From: Pseudomonadota bacterium | GTDB lineage: Bacteria; Desulfobacterota; Desulfovibrionia; Desulfovibrionales; Desulfovibrionaceae | NCBI GenBank assembly: GCA_023433925.1 | Contig: JAEYTO010000006.1 | Span: 15,832-79,831, forward strand | Reading direction: 5' to 3' | DNA length: 64,000 nucleotides | Shown here: positions 16,107-26,439 of the stretch, piece by piece | Layout: every line of letters starts with the position of its first letter | How positions within the stretch are numbered: the stretch's first letter is position 1 | The notes under the pieces: model-generated | Told to the model about the DNA's origin: nothing | Database searches by the model: none | The model's input: only the letters and a program-made list of their open reading frames with translations | Program-made: the position numbers and the translations under genes

Positions 16107-17057
16107 ATGCCCAGCACTGAAGCCACGGCGCCGACCTCGAAGGCCTGTCGCAGGTCCTGCTCCGCGCCGGACCGCGTCCAAGCGCGGCGGAATCGTTTCC
16201 GCGCCCTGCGCGAACGCCTGGCGCGCGGGCTGCTCCGTCTGGCGGCCTTGCTCACCGTCGGGGCCGTGCTGGCCATCCTCGGCTTCCTGCTCTGGTTCAG
16301 CCTGCCCCTGGCCGACCCCGAAGGCCTGTCCCAGGTCCTGTCCTGGCGCTGGCGGCCCTTCCAGGGCGAATTCGGCATCCTGCCCATGCTCTGCGGCTCG
16401 CTCCTCCTGTCCGTGTCGGCCATGGCCATGGCCCTGCCCGTGGGCGTGGGCGTGTGCTGCTTCGCCCATGGCGTCGGCCCCAGGCGGCCGGCGGCCCTGG
16501 TGATGGCCCTGGTCAGGCTCATGACCAGCGTGCCCACGGTGGTCTACGGCTTCGCGGCCGTGTTCCTCCTCGTGCCGCTCGTGCGCGCGGCCTTCTGGGG
16601 CTCGGGCTTCTCCTGGTTGGCGGCGGCCCTCGTGCTCGGCCTGCTCGTGCTGCCCACGGTGGTCCTCGTGCTGCACACCCAGTTCGCCCTGGTCGAGCCG
16701 CGGGTGCGCCTGACCTGCGCGGCCCTGGGCCTGACCCGCGCCCAGGCCGTGGCCCGCGTGGTCCTGCCCGCGGCCAGGCGGGGCCTGCTGGCCGCCACGG
16801 CCCTGGGCTTCGGCCGGGCCGTGGGCGACACGCTCGTGCCGCTCATGCTCGCGGGCAACGCGGCCCAGGTGCCGGGCTCGCCCCTCGACTCCATGCGCAC
16901 GCTCACGGCGCACATCGCCCTGGTCGTGGCCACGGACAGCCAGAGCGCCGCCTACCTGTCCCTGTTCGCCTGCGGGCTTATCCTCTTCTCCATCACCGTG
17001 GCCGTGAACCTGACCCTGCGCCGGCTGCGCGCGGCGTCAAGCCGGGAGGCGCCATGA
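16107..17057 (+). CDS. pstC: phosphate ABC transporter permease PstC
   Basis: This integral membrane subunit of the Pst transporter is about 316 residues long. It has a long basic cytoplasmic N-terminus, then six hydrophobic segments from about residue 45 to 305. The inner-membrane permease (EAA-like) loop reads RLTCAALGLTRAQAVARVVLPAARRG at about 195-220. The start is uncertain: ATG 16107 has a weak site, and an in-frame GTG at 16089 is possible. Its stop overlaps the pstA start by four bases (ATGA). Confidence 0.9.
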   Translation: MPSTEATAPTSKACRRSCSAPDRVQARRNRFRALRERLARGLLRLAALLTVGAVLAILGFLLWFSLPLADPEGLSQVLSWRWRPFQGEFGILPMLCGSLLLSVSAMAMALPVGVGVCCFAHGVGPRRPAALVMALVRLMTSVPTVVYGFAAVFLLVPLVRAAFWGSGFSWLAAALVLGLLVLPTVVLVLHTQFALVEPRVRLTCAALGLTRAQAVARVVLPAARRGLLAATALGFGRAVGDTLVPLMLAGNAAQVPGSPLDSMRTLTAHIALVVATDSQSAAYLSLFACGLILFSITVAVNLTLRRLRAASSREAP

Positions 17058-17935
17058 GCCGCGCGCGAAGCACGCCCTTCGTCCTGTTCTGCTGGCTGAG
17101 CGCCCTCGTGCCGCTGGCCGCCGTGGGCTCGCTGCTGGCTTTCCTCGGCTGGCGGGGCCTGAAAACCGTCTCGCCCGCGCTCTTCTTCGGCGATGCCCCG
17201 CCCCTGGCCGCGCTGCTCGGCCGCGCGCCGGTCTGGGACGGCATCTGGCCGGCCTGCGCCGGCACCTTGAGCCTGGTGGCCCTGGCGGCCTGCCTGGCCA
17301 TCCCCGTGGGCGTGGCCTGCGGCATCCACCTGGCCGAGTTCGCGCGCGGCCGGGCCAAGGCCGTCCTGTCCTTCAGCGCGGACCTGCTGGCCGGCATCCC
17401 GTCCATCGTCATGGGCCTGTTCGGCTTCGCGCTCATCCTCCTCCTGCGTCAGACGTTGCTGCCGGACGCCACGACCTGCCTGCTCCTGTCGGGCGCGTGC
17501 ATGGCCCTGCTCATCCTGCCCTATCTGATCAACACGACCCAGGCCGCCCTGGAGGGCCTGCCGGAAGATCTGCGGCTCATGGGACCGAGCCTCGGCCTGA
17601 GCCGCCTGCAATCCGTGCGGCACATCCTGCTGCCCGCCGCCGGCCGGGGGATCCTGGGCGGCGTGGTCCTGGCGGTCGGCCGGGCGGCCGAGGACACGGC
17701 CGTGATCCTGCTCACGGGCGTGGTGGCCAACGCCGGGCTCCCGCGCGGCCTGCTGGACAAGTACGAGGCCCTGCCCTTCTTCATCTTCACCACCGCGGCC
17801 GAACACCAGAGCGTCCTGGAGCTTGATCGCGGCTTCGGCGCGGCCCTGGTGCTCCTGGCGCTGACCACGGCGCTCTTCGTGGGCGCGCACCTTCTGCACG
17901 CGGCCATGGAGCGCCGCTGGAGGCAAGCCTCATGA
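17054..17935 (+). CDS. pstA: phosphate ABC transporter permease PstA
   Basis: This is the 293-residue second permease of the Pst system. It has six hydrophobic segments, and its coupling loop reads LPEDLRLMGPSLGLSRLQSVRHI followed by LLPAA, the PstA-type EAA loop. The PstA motif LLAGIPSIVMGLFGF lies near residue 115. It overlaps pstC and pstB by four bases at each end, so the three genes should be translationally coupled. Confidence 0.92.
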   Translation: MSRARSTPFVLFCWLSALVPLAAVGSLLAFLGWRGLKTVSPALFFGDAPPLAALLGRAPVWDGIWPACAGTLSLVALAACLAIPVGVACGIHLAEFARGRAKAVLSFSADLLAGIPSIVMGLFGFALILLLRQTLLPDATTCLLLSGACMALLILPYLINTTQAALEGLPEDLRLMGPSLGLSRLQSVRHILLPAAGRGILGGVVLAVGRAAEDTAVILLTGVVANAGLPRGLLDKYEALPFFIFTTAAEHQSVLELDRGFGAALVLLALTTALFVGAHLLHAAMERRWRQAS

Positions 17936-18687
17936 GCGTTGCGATCCGCATCGAGAAGTTGAGCGTGACCTTTGGCGGCAAGGAGGTCGTCAGGGACGTG
18001 GACCTGGAGGTTCCGGCCGGCTCCCTCACCGTGCTCCTGGGTCGCTCGGGCTCGGGCAAGACCACGCTCCTGCGGGCCGTGAACCGGCTCAACGACTGTT
18101 TTCCGGACTGCGCCACGCGCGGTCGGGTGCTTCTTTCATCGAACCGCGGCGTCTTGGACGCCCATGCGCCGTCCACCGACGTGGAGGACCTGCGGCGCAG
18201 GGTCGGCATGGTCTTCCAGACGCCCAACGTGCTGCCCATGAGCGTGGAAAGGAACCTGCTCCTGCCGCTCAGGCTCGTGCTCGGCATTGCCGGCGGCGAG
18301 GCCCGCGAACGCGCACGCCAAGCCCTGGAGGACGTGGGACTGTGGAGCGAGACGGGCGACAGACTCGACGCCGACGCCCGGACCCTGTCCGGCGGACAGC
18401 AGCAGCGGCTGTGCCTGGCCCGCGCCCTGGCCCTGGAGCCCGAGGCGCTCCTGCTCGACGAGCCCACGGCCTCCATCGACTACCAATCGGCCCGACGCCT
18501 GGAGGAGCTTCTCCTGCGCCTCAAGGGCCGCCACACGCTGCTCGTGGTTTCGCACAGCCTGCGCCAGGCCCTGCGCATCGCCGACCGCATCGCGGTCCTG
18601 CGCCAGGGAACCATGGCGCGGGTGCTGGAGAAAGACGAGCTGACATCCGGCCACTCCCTGGAAGAGGCCCTGGATGACTGCTTCTGA
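17932..18687 (+). CDS. pstB: phosphate ABC transporter ATPase PstB
   Basis: This 251-residue ATPase energises phosphate import. Walker A is GRSGSGKTT (near residue 37), the ABC signature is LSGGQQQRL (near 147) and Walker B is LLLDEPTAS (near 170). The switch His is in VVSHSL. The PstB-type MVFQTPNVLPMSV Q-loop supports phosphate specificity. It overlaps pstA by four bases. No phoU follows, which is unusual because phoU often closes pst operons. Confidence 0.92.
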   Translation: MSVAIRIEKLSVTFGGKEVVRDVDLEVPAGSLTVLLGRSGSGKTTLLRAVNRLNDCFPDCATRGRVLLSSNRGVLDAHAPSTDVEDLRRRVGMVFQTPNVLPMSVERNLLLPLRLVLGIAGGEARERARQALEDVGLWSETGDRLDADARTLSGGQQQRLCLARALALEPEALLLDEPTASIDYQSARRLEELLLRLKGRHTLLVVSHSLRQALRIADRIAVLRQGTMARVLEKDELTSGHSLEEALDDCF

Positions 18688-18723
18688 TCTCGCGCGCCAT
18701 CCAGCCGAGTTCAAAGGACAGCC

Positions 18724-19194
18724 ATGAAGACCTACCATATCCCCGGCCTCGGCCGCCTGGAGATCATTCACCTCGTGCTCGACTACAACGGGACCATCGC
18801 CCGCGACGGCGCGCTGCTCCCCGAGGCGGCCGAGCGCATGGCCGCCCTGGCCCAAGACCTGACGGTGCACGTGGTCACGGCCGACACCTTCGGCAGCGTG
18901 CGCGCCGAGCTGGCCGGCCTGCCCTGCGCAGTGGCCGTATTGCCGCCCGGCAACCAGGCCGAGGCCAAGCGCGACTTCGTGCGCGAGCTGGGCGCGGAGC
19001 GCTGCGCGGCCGTGGGCAACGGCCGCAATGATCGGCTCATGCTCGCCGAGGCCGCCCTGGGCATGTGCGTCATGGGCGACGAGGGCGCATCCGTCCAGAC
19101 CCTGACCTCCGCGCACGTGGCCACCCGGAGCATCGCCGAGGCCCTGGATCTGCTCCTGCATCCGCTGCGGCTGACGGCCACGTTGCGAGAGTGA
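18724..19194 (+). CDS. HAD-superfamily protein resembling a soluble P-type ATPase domain
   Basis: This 156-residue protein has HAD motif I as VLDYNGT, motif II in VTAD, a motif III Lys in EAKRDFV and a motif IV-like GNGRNDRLML. The nucleophile Asp is present, but the second motif-I acid is Asn (DxN instead of DxD), as in the non-phosphatase branch with P-type ATPase-like catalysis. The family (COG4087-like) has no well established role. It starts 36 bp after pstB in the same direction and may be co-transcribed. A phosphate-related role would be a guess from position. Confidence 0.8.
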   Translation: MKTYHIPGLGRLEIIHLVLDYNGTIARDGALLPEAAERMAALAQDLTVHVVTADTFGSVRAELAGLPCAVAVLPPGNQAEAKRDFVRELGAERCAAVGNGRNDRLMLAEAALGMCVMGDEGASVQTLTSAHVATRSIAEALDLLLHPLRLTATLRE

Positions 19195-19548
19195 CTCGAG
19201 CCTTCGCGGAAGGCGCTAAGCCCGTTCCGCGATTTTCCGACTCCGCCATGCATGGGCAAGGCAGCATTGGCCGCCCCGCGGATCAGGCGGCCATGGCGCT
19301 TGCGAGCCGGGCCTGCCGGGCGCGTGCGATCACGAAGCGCCTCTTGGAAGTGGCGACAAACGCTGACCAGCGTACTCCAACGGGAAATCCTCGGGCAAGG
19401 ACCGTCGCTCGGAGGCCGCCCGGCCGACGCCCGGCGCGGCCCGACAGGCGCAGGCCGCCATTAGCATTGGACTCCCGGCGACAAATGCCTTAAAAAAGTT
19501 CGGTTCGGCGTCCCCTTGGACGCCATTATCCCTTTGGAGAAGCACATT
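19195..19548. other. 354-bp intergenic region
   Basis: Apart from the terminator at 19205-19236 nothing recognisable was found. The middle is GC-rich without a convincing frame. The last 60 bp are less GC-rich and should hold the promoter of the maturation protease gene. Confidence 0.5.
19205..19236 (+). terminator. terminator after the pst/HAD operon
   Basis: CGCGGAA (19205-19211) pairs with TTCCGCG (19225-19231), with an inner GGC/GCC pairing, followed by ATTTT. It lies 10 bp after the HAD stop. Confidence 0.65.
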
Positions 19549-20055
19549 ATGGATTGGTCCAAGATGTTCACCTCGCGGGTGGTCGTGTTCGGCTGCGGCA
19601 ACACGCTCATCGGCGACGACGCGGCCGGCCCCAAGGTCATCGAATTCCTGGAGCAGGACCCGGACATGCCGGCGGACGTGGGTCTGCTCGACGTGGGCAC
19701 GTCCATCCGCACGCTCCTGTTCGACCTCATCAACATTGACCCCAAGCCCGAGCGGATTATCATAGTCGACGCCACCACGGTCCACGGCCGCGAGCCGGGA
19801 GAGATCTTCGAGATCGACGTGGATCGCATGGATCCCAAGAAGACGAACGACTACTCCCTGCACTTGTTCCCCACCGTGAACCTGCTCAAGGAGCTCACGC
19901 TGAACACGAAGATCGACGTGCGCATCGTGGTGGCGCAGACCGGATACATCCCCGACCACCTGGACGACCACATGAGCCCGGAGATGACCGCGGCCATTCC
20001 GCGCATCGCCGCTCGGGTCAAGGAATTGTGCCTGGAGCCGCTCAAGGCCAAGTAG
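19549..20055 (+). CDS. [NiFe] hydrogenase maturation protease (HycI/HyaD family)
   Basis: The 168-residue protein begins with a beta strand and the family motif FGCGNTLIGDDAAGPKVIEFL, which includes the first nickel-binding acidic residue. A further acidic strand reads IIIVDATTVHG. Such endopeptidases remove the C-terminal tail of hydrogenase large subunits after nickel insertion. The MvhA gene 6 kb upstream has a 25-residue tail after its nickel motif and is the only hydrogenase in the window, so it is a plausible substrate. The ATG at 19549 follows TTTGGAGAAG. The tyrosine-rich region near residue 148 of longer homologues is not evident. Confidence 0.85.
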   Translation: MDWSKMFTSRVVVFGCGNTLIGDDAAGPKVIEFLEQDPDMPADVGLLDVGTSIRTLLFDLINIDPKPERIIIVDATTVHGREPGEIFEIDVDRMDPKKTNDYSLHLFPTVNLLKELTLNTKIDVRIVVAQTGYIPDHLDDHMSPEMTAAIPRIAARVKELCLEPLKAK

Positions 20056-20076
20056 CGCCCGCCAGACACGAGGCAT

Positions 20077-21873
<1,797 letters not shown>

Positions 21874-21935
21874 CCCGATCCGCGCGTCGCCCGCCCCCTC
21901 GCCGCGCGCGCCAGATCCGCGAGAAAGGACCGCCA

Positions 21936-22538
21936 ATGAATCCCAGAGCCAAGGTTTTCAAGGAATACGTCGAAGCGCTCATCATCGCCCTGATCCTGGC
22001 CTTCTTCATCCGCACCTTCGTGGTCCAGGCCTTCAAGATCCCCTCGGGCTCCATGCTCAACACGCTGCTCATCGGCGACCACCTGCTGGTGAACAAGTTC
22101 AAGTACGGCGTGCGTCTGCCCTTCACGAACACGGTCATCCTGCCCCTGTCCGATCCCCAGTTCCAGGACATCATCGTCTTCGAGTACCCGCAGGACCCGT
22201 CCAAGGACTTCATCAAGCGCGTCATCGGCCTGCCCGGCGACACCATCGAGATCCGCGACAAGGCCGTGTACCGCAACGGCCAGAAGATCGACGAGCCCTA
22301 CGTGCAGCACACCGACGCGCGCCTGCTGCCCGGCCCCCGCGACAACATGCCGCCCGTGACCGTGCCCATGGGCAAGTACTTCGTCATGGGCGACAACCGT
22401 GACGAGTCGCTGGACTCGCGCTTCTGGGGCACCGTGGACCGCGGGGCCATCCTCGGCAAGGCCTGGATCATCTACTGGTCCTGGGGCGGCATGGACGACA
22501 TCCGCTGGGGAAGAATCGGGGATGGCGTGGGGAGCTAG
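21936..22538 (+). CDS. lepB: signal peptidase I
   Basis: This 200-residue membrane protease removes signal peptides from secreted proteins. A single N-terminal membrane segment (residues about 12-30) is followed by the catalytic Ser in PSGSML (near 38) and the catalytic Lys in DFIKRVIGLPGD (near 92). The C-terminal GDNRDESLDSRFWG box follows. The ATG at 21936 comes after GAGAAAGGA. The enzyme is short compared with E. coli LepB, having one membrane helix as in Gram-positive-type enzymes. Confidence 0.95.
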   Translation: MNPRAKVFKEYVEALIIALILAFFIRTFVVQAFKIPSGSMLNTLLIGDHLLVNKFKYGVRLPFTNTVILPLSDPQFQDIIVFEYPQDPSKDFIKRVIGLPGDTIEIRDKAVYRNGQKIDEPYVQHTDARLLPGPRDNMPPVTVPMGKYFVMGDNRDESLDSRFWGTVDRGAILGKAWIIYWSWGGMDDIRWGRIGDGVGS

Positions 22539-22566
22539 GGACGAGGGTTGAAGAGAAATGGATAGA

Positions 22567-22593
22567 AAAGGCCGCCGTGAGGCGGCCTTTTTT
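22567..22593 (+). terminator. terminator after lepAB
   Basis: AAAGGCCGCC-GTGA-GGCGGCCTTT forms a 10-bp stem with a four-base loop and is followed by a run of T. It lies 28 bp after the lepB stop and just downstream of the converging nucleotidyltransferase gene, so it may serve both. Confidence 0.85.
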
Positions 22594-22601
22594 GTTTGTC
22601 T

Positions 22602-23636
22602 CTACTCCATAACCCCGATGCGTTTCAGCACCGCCTCCACGGCCCTGGGTGAATCGGGGTGCAGATCAGGGATGCTCCGGGCTTCCTTGGCAATGGCCTG
22701 GCGCCATTTCTTGTGCATGCGCTCGGCGATTGCCTGGGCCTCTGCCAAGTGTTCCTGGCTCTCCAGCAGAATCTTGGCCACGAACTCCGCCTGTCGGACA
22801 TCCTTTGCGCGCTTGCCCTGATTCTTCCTTTTACCGGCAACAAGAACCTTGTGCAGCGTGAAGGCCGGCATGGAAGGCACGACGACCGTGCCCAGATCGC
22901 GCGCCTTGATGGTCATGCGATTCTCAAGGAGTATCCCGAGGTAGGGCAGAGCCATGGGCAGAATGCCCAAGTCCGGTTCATACTCGTTTTGCCCGGACCT
23001 GGTGCGGCCGTCACCCTTGCGGTTCTTCAGGAATTCGACCTGCATTTCTCCGCTTCTGTACGTGATGGCATCCTGCTCGTAGCTGAAATCCTCCTGAAAT
23101 CCCAATTGCTTGAGCATATCGCCAATATTTACCTTCGGTCCTTTGTATGGCAGATCCATGGCGAAATCGACATCCAATGTCCGCTCCGGATAATACTCCA
23201 CTCCGCAATAGTGCTGGTACACCTTGAAGCACCATGAGCCGACCAGCTCAAGGCCTGCTTCCCACAAGCCCACTTGCGCAAAGGCATCCGTCAGATTCTT
23301 CAGAACAGGAAAATAGTCTTCGCGCTTGATATCTTCATTCGGCATTCTGAGTTCCTTCATGGCCTGCTTTGCTTCTCTCAACATGGACAGCGCATTGTTG
23401 CTGCTCGCCAGAAGGCGCGTGTATATTTGGACCAGCTCCGAATCTTGCGGGCCGAGATAAATATCCTTGCGCAGACCTACTCGCGTCGTGCGTAACGAAA
23501 CATATTCCCTTCCATTCACGATGCTCCGTCGTAAATGGCCTCTCGGATTCACGAGCAGTCTGCCAACAAGCTCGCGCTTGAGGTTCCGGTAATATTGCCG
23601 GCTTTCTTCGAGGATTCCCTGAATTACCACAGCCAT
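22602..23636 (-). CDS. nucleotidyltransferase-fold protein, probably acquired
   Basis: This 344-residue protein has the nucleotidyltransferase pattern LVGSWCFKVYQ...LDVDFAMD, a GS motif followed by an acidic DVDF strand near residues 135-165, like the NTP_transf_8 group. Its role is unknown; related nucleotidyltransferases occur as toxins or defence components, but no partner gene is adjacent. Base composition is clearly lower in GC than its neighbours, which suggests horizontal transfer. ATG 23636 follows AAGAAGG. A perfect 13-bp inverted repeat lies 24 bp upstream and could be an operator. It sits alone between lepB and comM. Confidence 0.78.
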   Translation of the reverse strand: MAVVIQGILEESRQYYRNLKRELVGRLLVNPRGHLRRSIVNGREYVSLRTTRVGLRKDIYLGPQDSELVQIYTRLLASSNNALSMLREAKQAMKELRMPNEDIKREDYFPVLKNLTDAFAQVGLWEAGLELVGSWCFKVYQHYCGVEYYPERTLDVDFAMDLPYKGPKVNIGDMLKQLGFQEDFSYEQDAITYRSGEMQVEFLKNRKGDGRTRSGQNEYEPDLGILPMALPYLGILLENRMTIKARDLGTVVVPSMPAFTLHKVLVAGKRKNQGKRAKDVRQAEFVAKILLESQEHLAEAQAIAERMHKKWRQAIAKEARSIPDLHPDSPRAVEAVLKRIGVME

Positions 23637-23659
23637 GGCGAGCCTTCTTTTTGAACTGA

Positions 23660-23699
23660 TTATCCCCCTAAAATGCAAAAAGTCAATTTAGGGGGATAA
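23660..23699. promoter_or_regulatory. perfect inverted repeat upstream of the nucleotidyltransferase gene
   Basis: TTATCCCCCTAAA (23660-23672) is repeated as its exact complement at 23687-23699, separated by 14 AT-rich bases. It covers the expected promoter region of the minus-strand gene that starts at 23636. It could be an operator for a dimeric repressor. A terminator is less likely because no gene ends here. Confidence 0.6.
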
Positions 23700-23826
23700 A
23701 ACGAGGCTCGGCGGGCCTCCAGGCCCTGCGGCCATGCTCCGCGCTCGCAACTAACAATTGTCCTTTCAGCCGGTTGCGGATACTCCTTGGCTGTTCCCGT
23801 TCACCGATAGCCCATCGCGGACAGCC

Positions 23827-25359
23827 ATGATCGCCACCGTCTCCACCTCCGCCCTCATGGGCATCGACGCGCTCCCGGTTGCGCTCGAAATCGACTTCGC
23901 CCGCCAGGGCCTGCCGGCCTTCATCATGGTCGGGCTCGCCGAAGGCGCGGTGCGCGAGGCCAAGGAGCGTGTCTTCTCGGCGCTCAAAAGCTCGGGCTTC
24001 AAGCTGCCGCCCGCGCGCATCACGGTCAACCTTGCGCCGGCCGACGTGCGCAAGGAGGGCAGCGGCTACGACCTGCCCCTGGCCATCGGCCTCATGGCCG
24101 CGGCCGGGATAATCCCCAGGGAATCGCTCCAGGGCTGGCAGCTCGCCGGCGAGCTATCGCTAACAGGCGAACTCAAGCCCGTGCCCGGCGCGCTGCCCAT
24201 GGCCGCCCAGGCACGCGCATCCGGCGCGCGAGGCATCATCCTGCCCGCTGCCAACGCGGCCGAGGCCGCCGTGGTGGAAGGTCTGCCGGTGTACGGCGCA
24301 CGGACGCTCGGCCAGGTCGCCGCGCACCTTGCGGGAAAAGAAGAGATTGCGCCCACGGCCTGCGACCTGGACGGCCTGTGGCGCGAGCGCGAGAGCTTTC
24401 TGCTGGACTTCTCCGAGGTCAAGGGCCAGGAGCACGCCAAGCGGGCCATCGAGATCGCGGCGGCCGGCAACCACAACCTCCTGTTCCTCGGCCCTCCGGG
24501 CAGCGGCAAGACCATGCTCGCCCGGCGCATCCCCACGGTGCTCCCGCCGCTGTCCTTCGACGAGGCCCTGGAGGTGACCAAGGTCTACTCGGTCTCGGGC
24601 AGCCTGCCGCCGGACACGCCGCTCATGGTCACGCGGCCCTTCCGCTCGCCGCACCACACCATCTCCGACGCCGGGCTCATCGGCGGCGGCCAGTACCCGC
24701 GCCCCGGCGAGGTCTCCCTGGCGCACCGGGGCGTGCTCTTCCTGGACGAGCTGCCCGAGTTCAAGAAGCATGTGCTGGAGGTCCTGCGCCAGCCGCTTGA
24801 AGATGGCCAGGTGACCATCTCGCGCGCGGCCGTGTCCCTGAGCTTCCCGGCCAGCCTCATGCTCGTGGCCGCCATGAATCCTTGCCCTTGCGGGTATTCA
24901 GGGGATGAGCGGCACGACTGCACCTGCACGCCGGTCGGCGTGCAGCGTTACCGCTCGCGGCTTTCGGGTCCGCTGCTGGACCGCATCGACCTGCACGTGG
25001 AGGTCCCGGCCGTGGATTACAAGGAATTGCGCGCGACAGGCCAGGGCTCGGACTCGGCGGCCATGCGCGGGCGCATCCTCGCGGCCAGGCAAGTGCAGGC
25101 CGAACGCTACGCGGGCCAGCCCATCCTGACCAACAGCCAGCTCTCGGGCCGGCTCCTGGAGCGCTTCTGCGCCTTGGGCGAGGCCGAGCACGCCTTCCTG
25201 GGCCAGGCCGTCCAACGGCTCGGACTATCCGCGCGGGCCTATACGCGCGTGCTGCGCATCGGCCGCACGATCGCCGACCTGGCCAGTGCCGAGGCCATCA
25301 GCGTGGCCCACCTGGCCGAGGCCATCAACTACCGCAGCATGGATCGCCAGGCGCGCTGA
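23827..25359 (+). CDS. comM: ComM/YifB family AAA+ ATPase (Mg chelatase-like)
   Basis: The 510-residue protein has the N-terminal Lon-protease-like domain (VGLAEGAVREAKERV) and then an AAA+ core with Walker A GPPGSGKTM near residue 222. Walker B is in VLFLDELPEF, and a MNPCPCGY-type cysteine pair and a C-terminal Mg-chelatase domain follow. ComM is a hexameric helicase that promotes branch migration during natural transformation in other bacteria. ATG 23827 begins the conserved MIATVST; the open frame upstream is not conserved-looking. Confidence 0.93.
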   Translation: MIATVSTSALMGIDALPVALEIDFARQGLPAFIMVGLAEGAVREAKERVFSALKSSGFKLPPARITVNLAPADVRKEGSGYDLPLAIGLMAAAGIIPRESLQGWQLAGELSLTGELKPVPGALPMAAQARASGARGIILPAANAAEAAVVEGLPVYGARTLGQVAAHLAGKEEIAPTACDLDGLWRERESFLLDFSEVKGQEHAKRAIEIAAAGNHNLLFLGPPGSGKTMLARRIPTVLPPLSFDEALEVTKVYSVSGSLPPDTPLMVTRPFRSPHHTISDAGLIGGGQYPRPGEVSLAHRGVLFLDELPEFKKHVLEVLRQPLEDGQVTISRAAVSLSFPASLMLVAAMNPCPCGYSGDERHDCTCTPVGVQRYRSRLSGPLLDRIDLHVEVPAVDYKELRATGQGSDSAAMRGRILAARQVQAERYAGQPILTNSQLSGRLLERFCALGEAEHAFLGQAVQRLGLSARAYTRVLRIGRTIADLASAEAISVAHLAEAINYRSMDRQAR

Positions 25360-25527
25360 CGGCCCGAGCCTTCCGGCAGCCATGTCCCAGGCCCCTCTGA
25401 ACGCGGGCGCAAAGACTTGCGCGCGCAATGCGCGATCACCCGAGCAGGCTCGACACGTCCGTGGCGGCCAGGAGGCCCGCCGGTTCAACCGCATCCGGGT
25501 CCAACCCGAAGTACGGCGTCACGCGAC

Positions 25528-25767
25528 TCAGATTCGCTTCACGAGCAGCTTGTCGGCAAAGTCCGCCCTGACCCGAAAAGCCTTGCCTCCGGACGTGAAA
25601 TCATAGTCGGTATCGGGGAACAGCTGCACCGTGGGAGTGAAGGCATCCCCGATGAACACGTCCTTGGCCTCGCCGTTGGACTCGAAGCGCACGGTCTCCC
25701 CTCCATCCAGGCGCACGAAGTCCTCGTGCTTCATCTCGACCGGCAGATCGGATTCGCGGTATTCCAT
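25528..25767 (-). CDS. small hypothetical protein
   Basis: This 79-residue acidic protein (MEYRESDLPVEMKHEDFV...) ends in LLVKRI. It has a good GGAGTG ribosome site 6 nt before the ATG and GC-rich coding bias, so it is likely real. It has no signal peptide, membrane segment or recognisable motif; the alternating pattern suggests a small beta-rich domain. Its function is not recognised. Confidence 0.65.
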   Translation of the reverse strand: MEYRESDLPVEMKHEDFVRLDGGETVRFESNGEAKDVFIGDAFTPTVQLFPDTDYDFTSGGKAFRVRADFADKLLVKRI

Positions 25768-26014
25768 GACGCACTCCTTGTATCAGGCTTTTCCTCTCGT
25801 TCCCCTGAGCATGCAACAGGCGACGTCTGGGCTGTTTCCATGCTTACACCCTATGTTCAAGAAAGCAATTAGCCCCAAAATAATTCTTATCTTCAGGCTT
25901 CTCAAGAGAATTCTTGTCTTGGGTTCGGAGCAGAACATTACATACCAATTCAGTCCAGATAGCATCGCAATCCGGCCGCGGGGTTTTCCCGGCATACGCA
26001 GCGACCCTTATCCC

Positions 26015-26139
26015 AGTCTGTTGAAAAGCCGTCCGGCTTTCCAACTTCGCAATGTTTGGGCAAGGCTCAAGCATTGCTCACGGATGCTTCGCATCCGGCA
26101 GGCCGGCCTGGCCCGCACAGCCTGTTTTTCAACAGGCCG
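26015..26139. repeat. dispersed repeat family B, copy 1
   Basis: This 125-bp element starts AGTCTGTTGAAAAGCC and ends TTTTTCAACAGGCCGT, so its ends are inverted repeats. Its interior (CTTCGCAATG, AAGCTCAAGCATTGCTCACGG-type stretch, GCATCCGGC) matches copies at 47519-47659 (same strand) and 54641-54720 (opposite strand). It lies in a 672-bp gap between genes. Confidence 0.8.
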
Positions 26140-26183
26140 TTATTCCGCGCCAGCGCCGCCAGCCAAGCCGCCGTAACGCAAAA

Positions 26184-26207
26184 GGCCCTTGCGCTGGCGC
26201 AAGGGCC
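26184..26207. terminator. GC-rich hairpin between repeats B and C
   Basis: GGCCCTTGCG-CTGG-CGCAAGGGCC is a perfect 10-bp stem. No clear T-run follows on the plus strand; on the minus strand the sequence continues CTTTTGCG, so it may end transcripts coming from the chemoreceptor gene. Confidence 0.5.
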
Positions 26208-26210
26208 CCA

Positions 26211-26399
26211 AGATCATTGACAAAGGTCGTTTTATGCTACCTCCGGCGGCCAAGGGGGCGCGGCCCCTTGGAACCCCGTTTTTCATCTGCGCCATCCAGT
26301 CAATATGCTGAAATAATATCAAAAGTTTTTGGTGGAGAGAACGCGAGAGAGGCCTCTTTCTTCAAAAAGGGGTCTCTCTCGCAAAAATGGATTTGTCAG
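26211..26399. repeat. dispersed repeat family C, copy 1
   Basis: About 189 bp from AGATCATTGACAAAGG to GGATTTGTCAG match 37692-37883 over the whole length. The unit contains a CCAAGGGG/CCCCTTGG hairpin and a second long hairpin starting GCGAGAGAGG. It lies just downstream of the minus-strand chemoreceptor gene. Confidence 0.82.
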
Positions 26400-26439
26400 A
26401 GGCGCCCCCTGGAGGCCGCATTCTCATTTGCGGGCTGCT

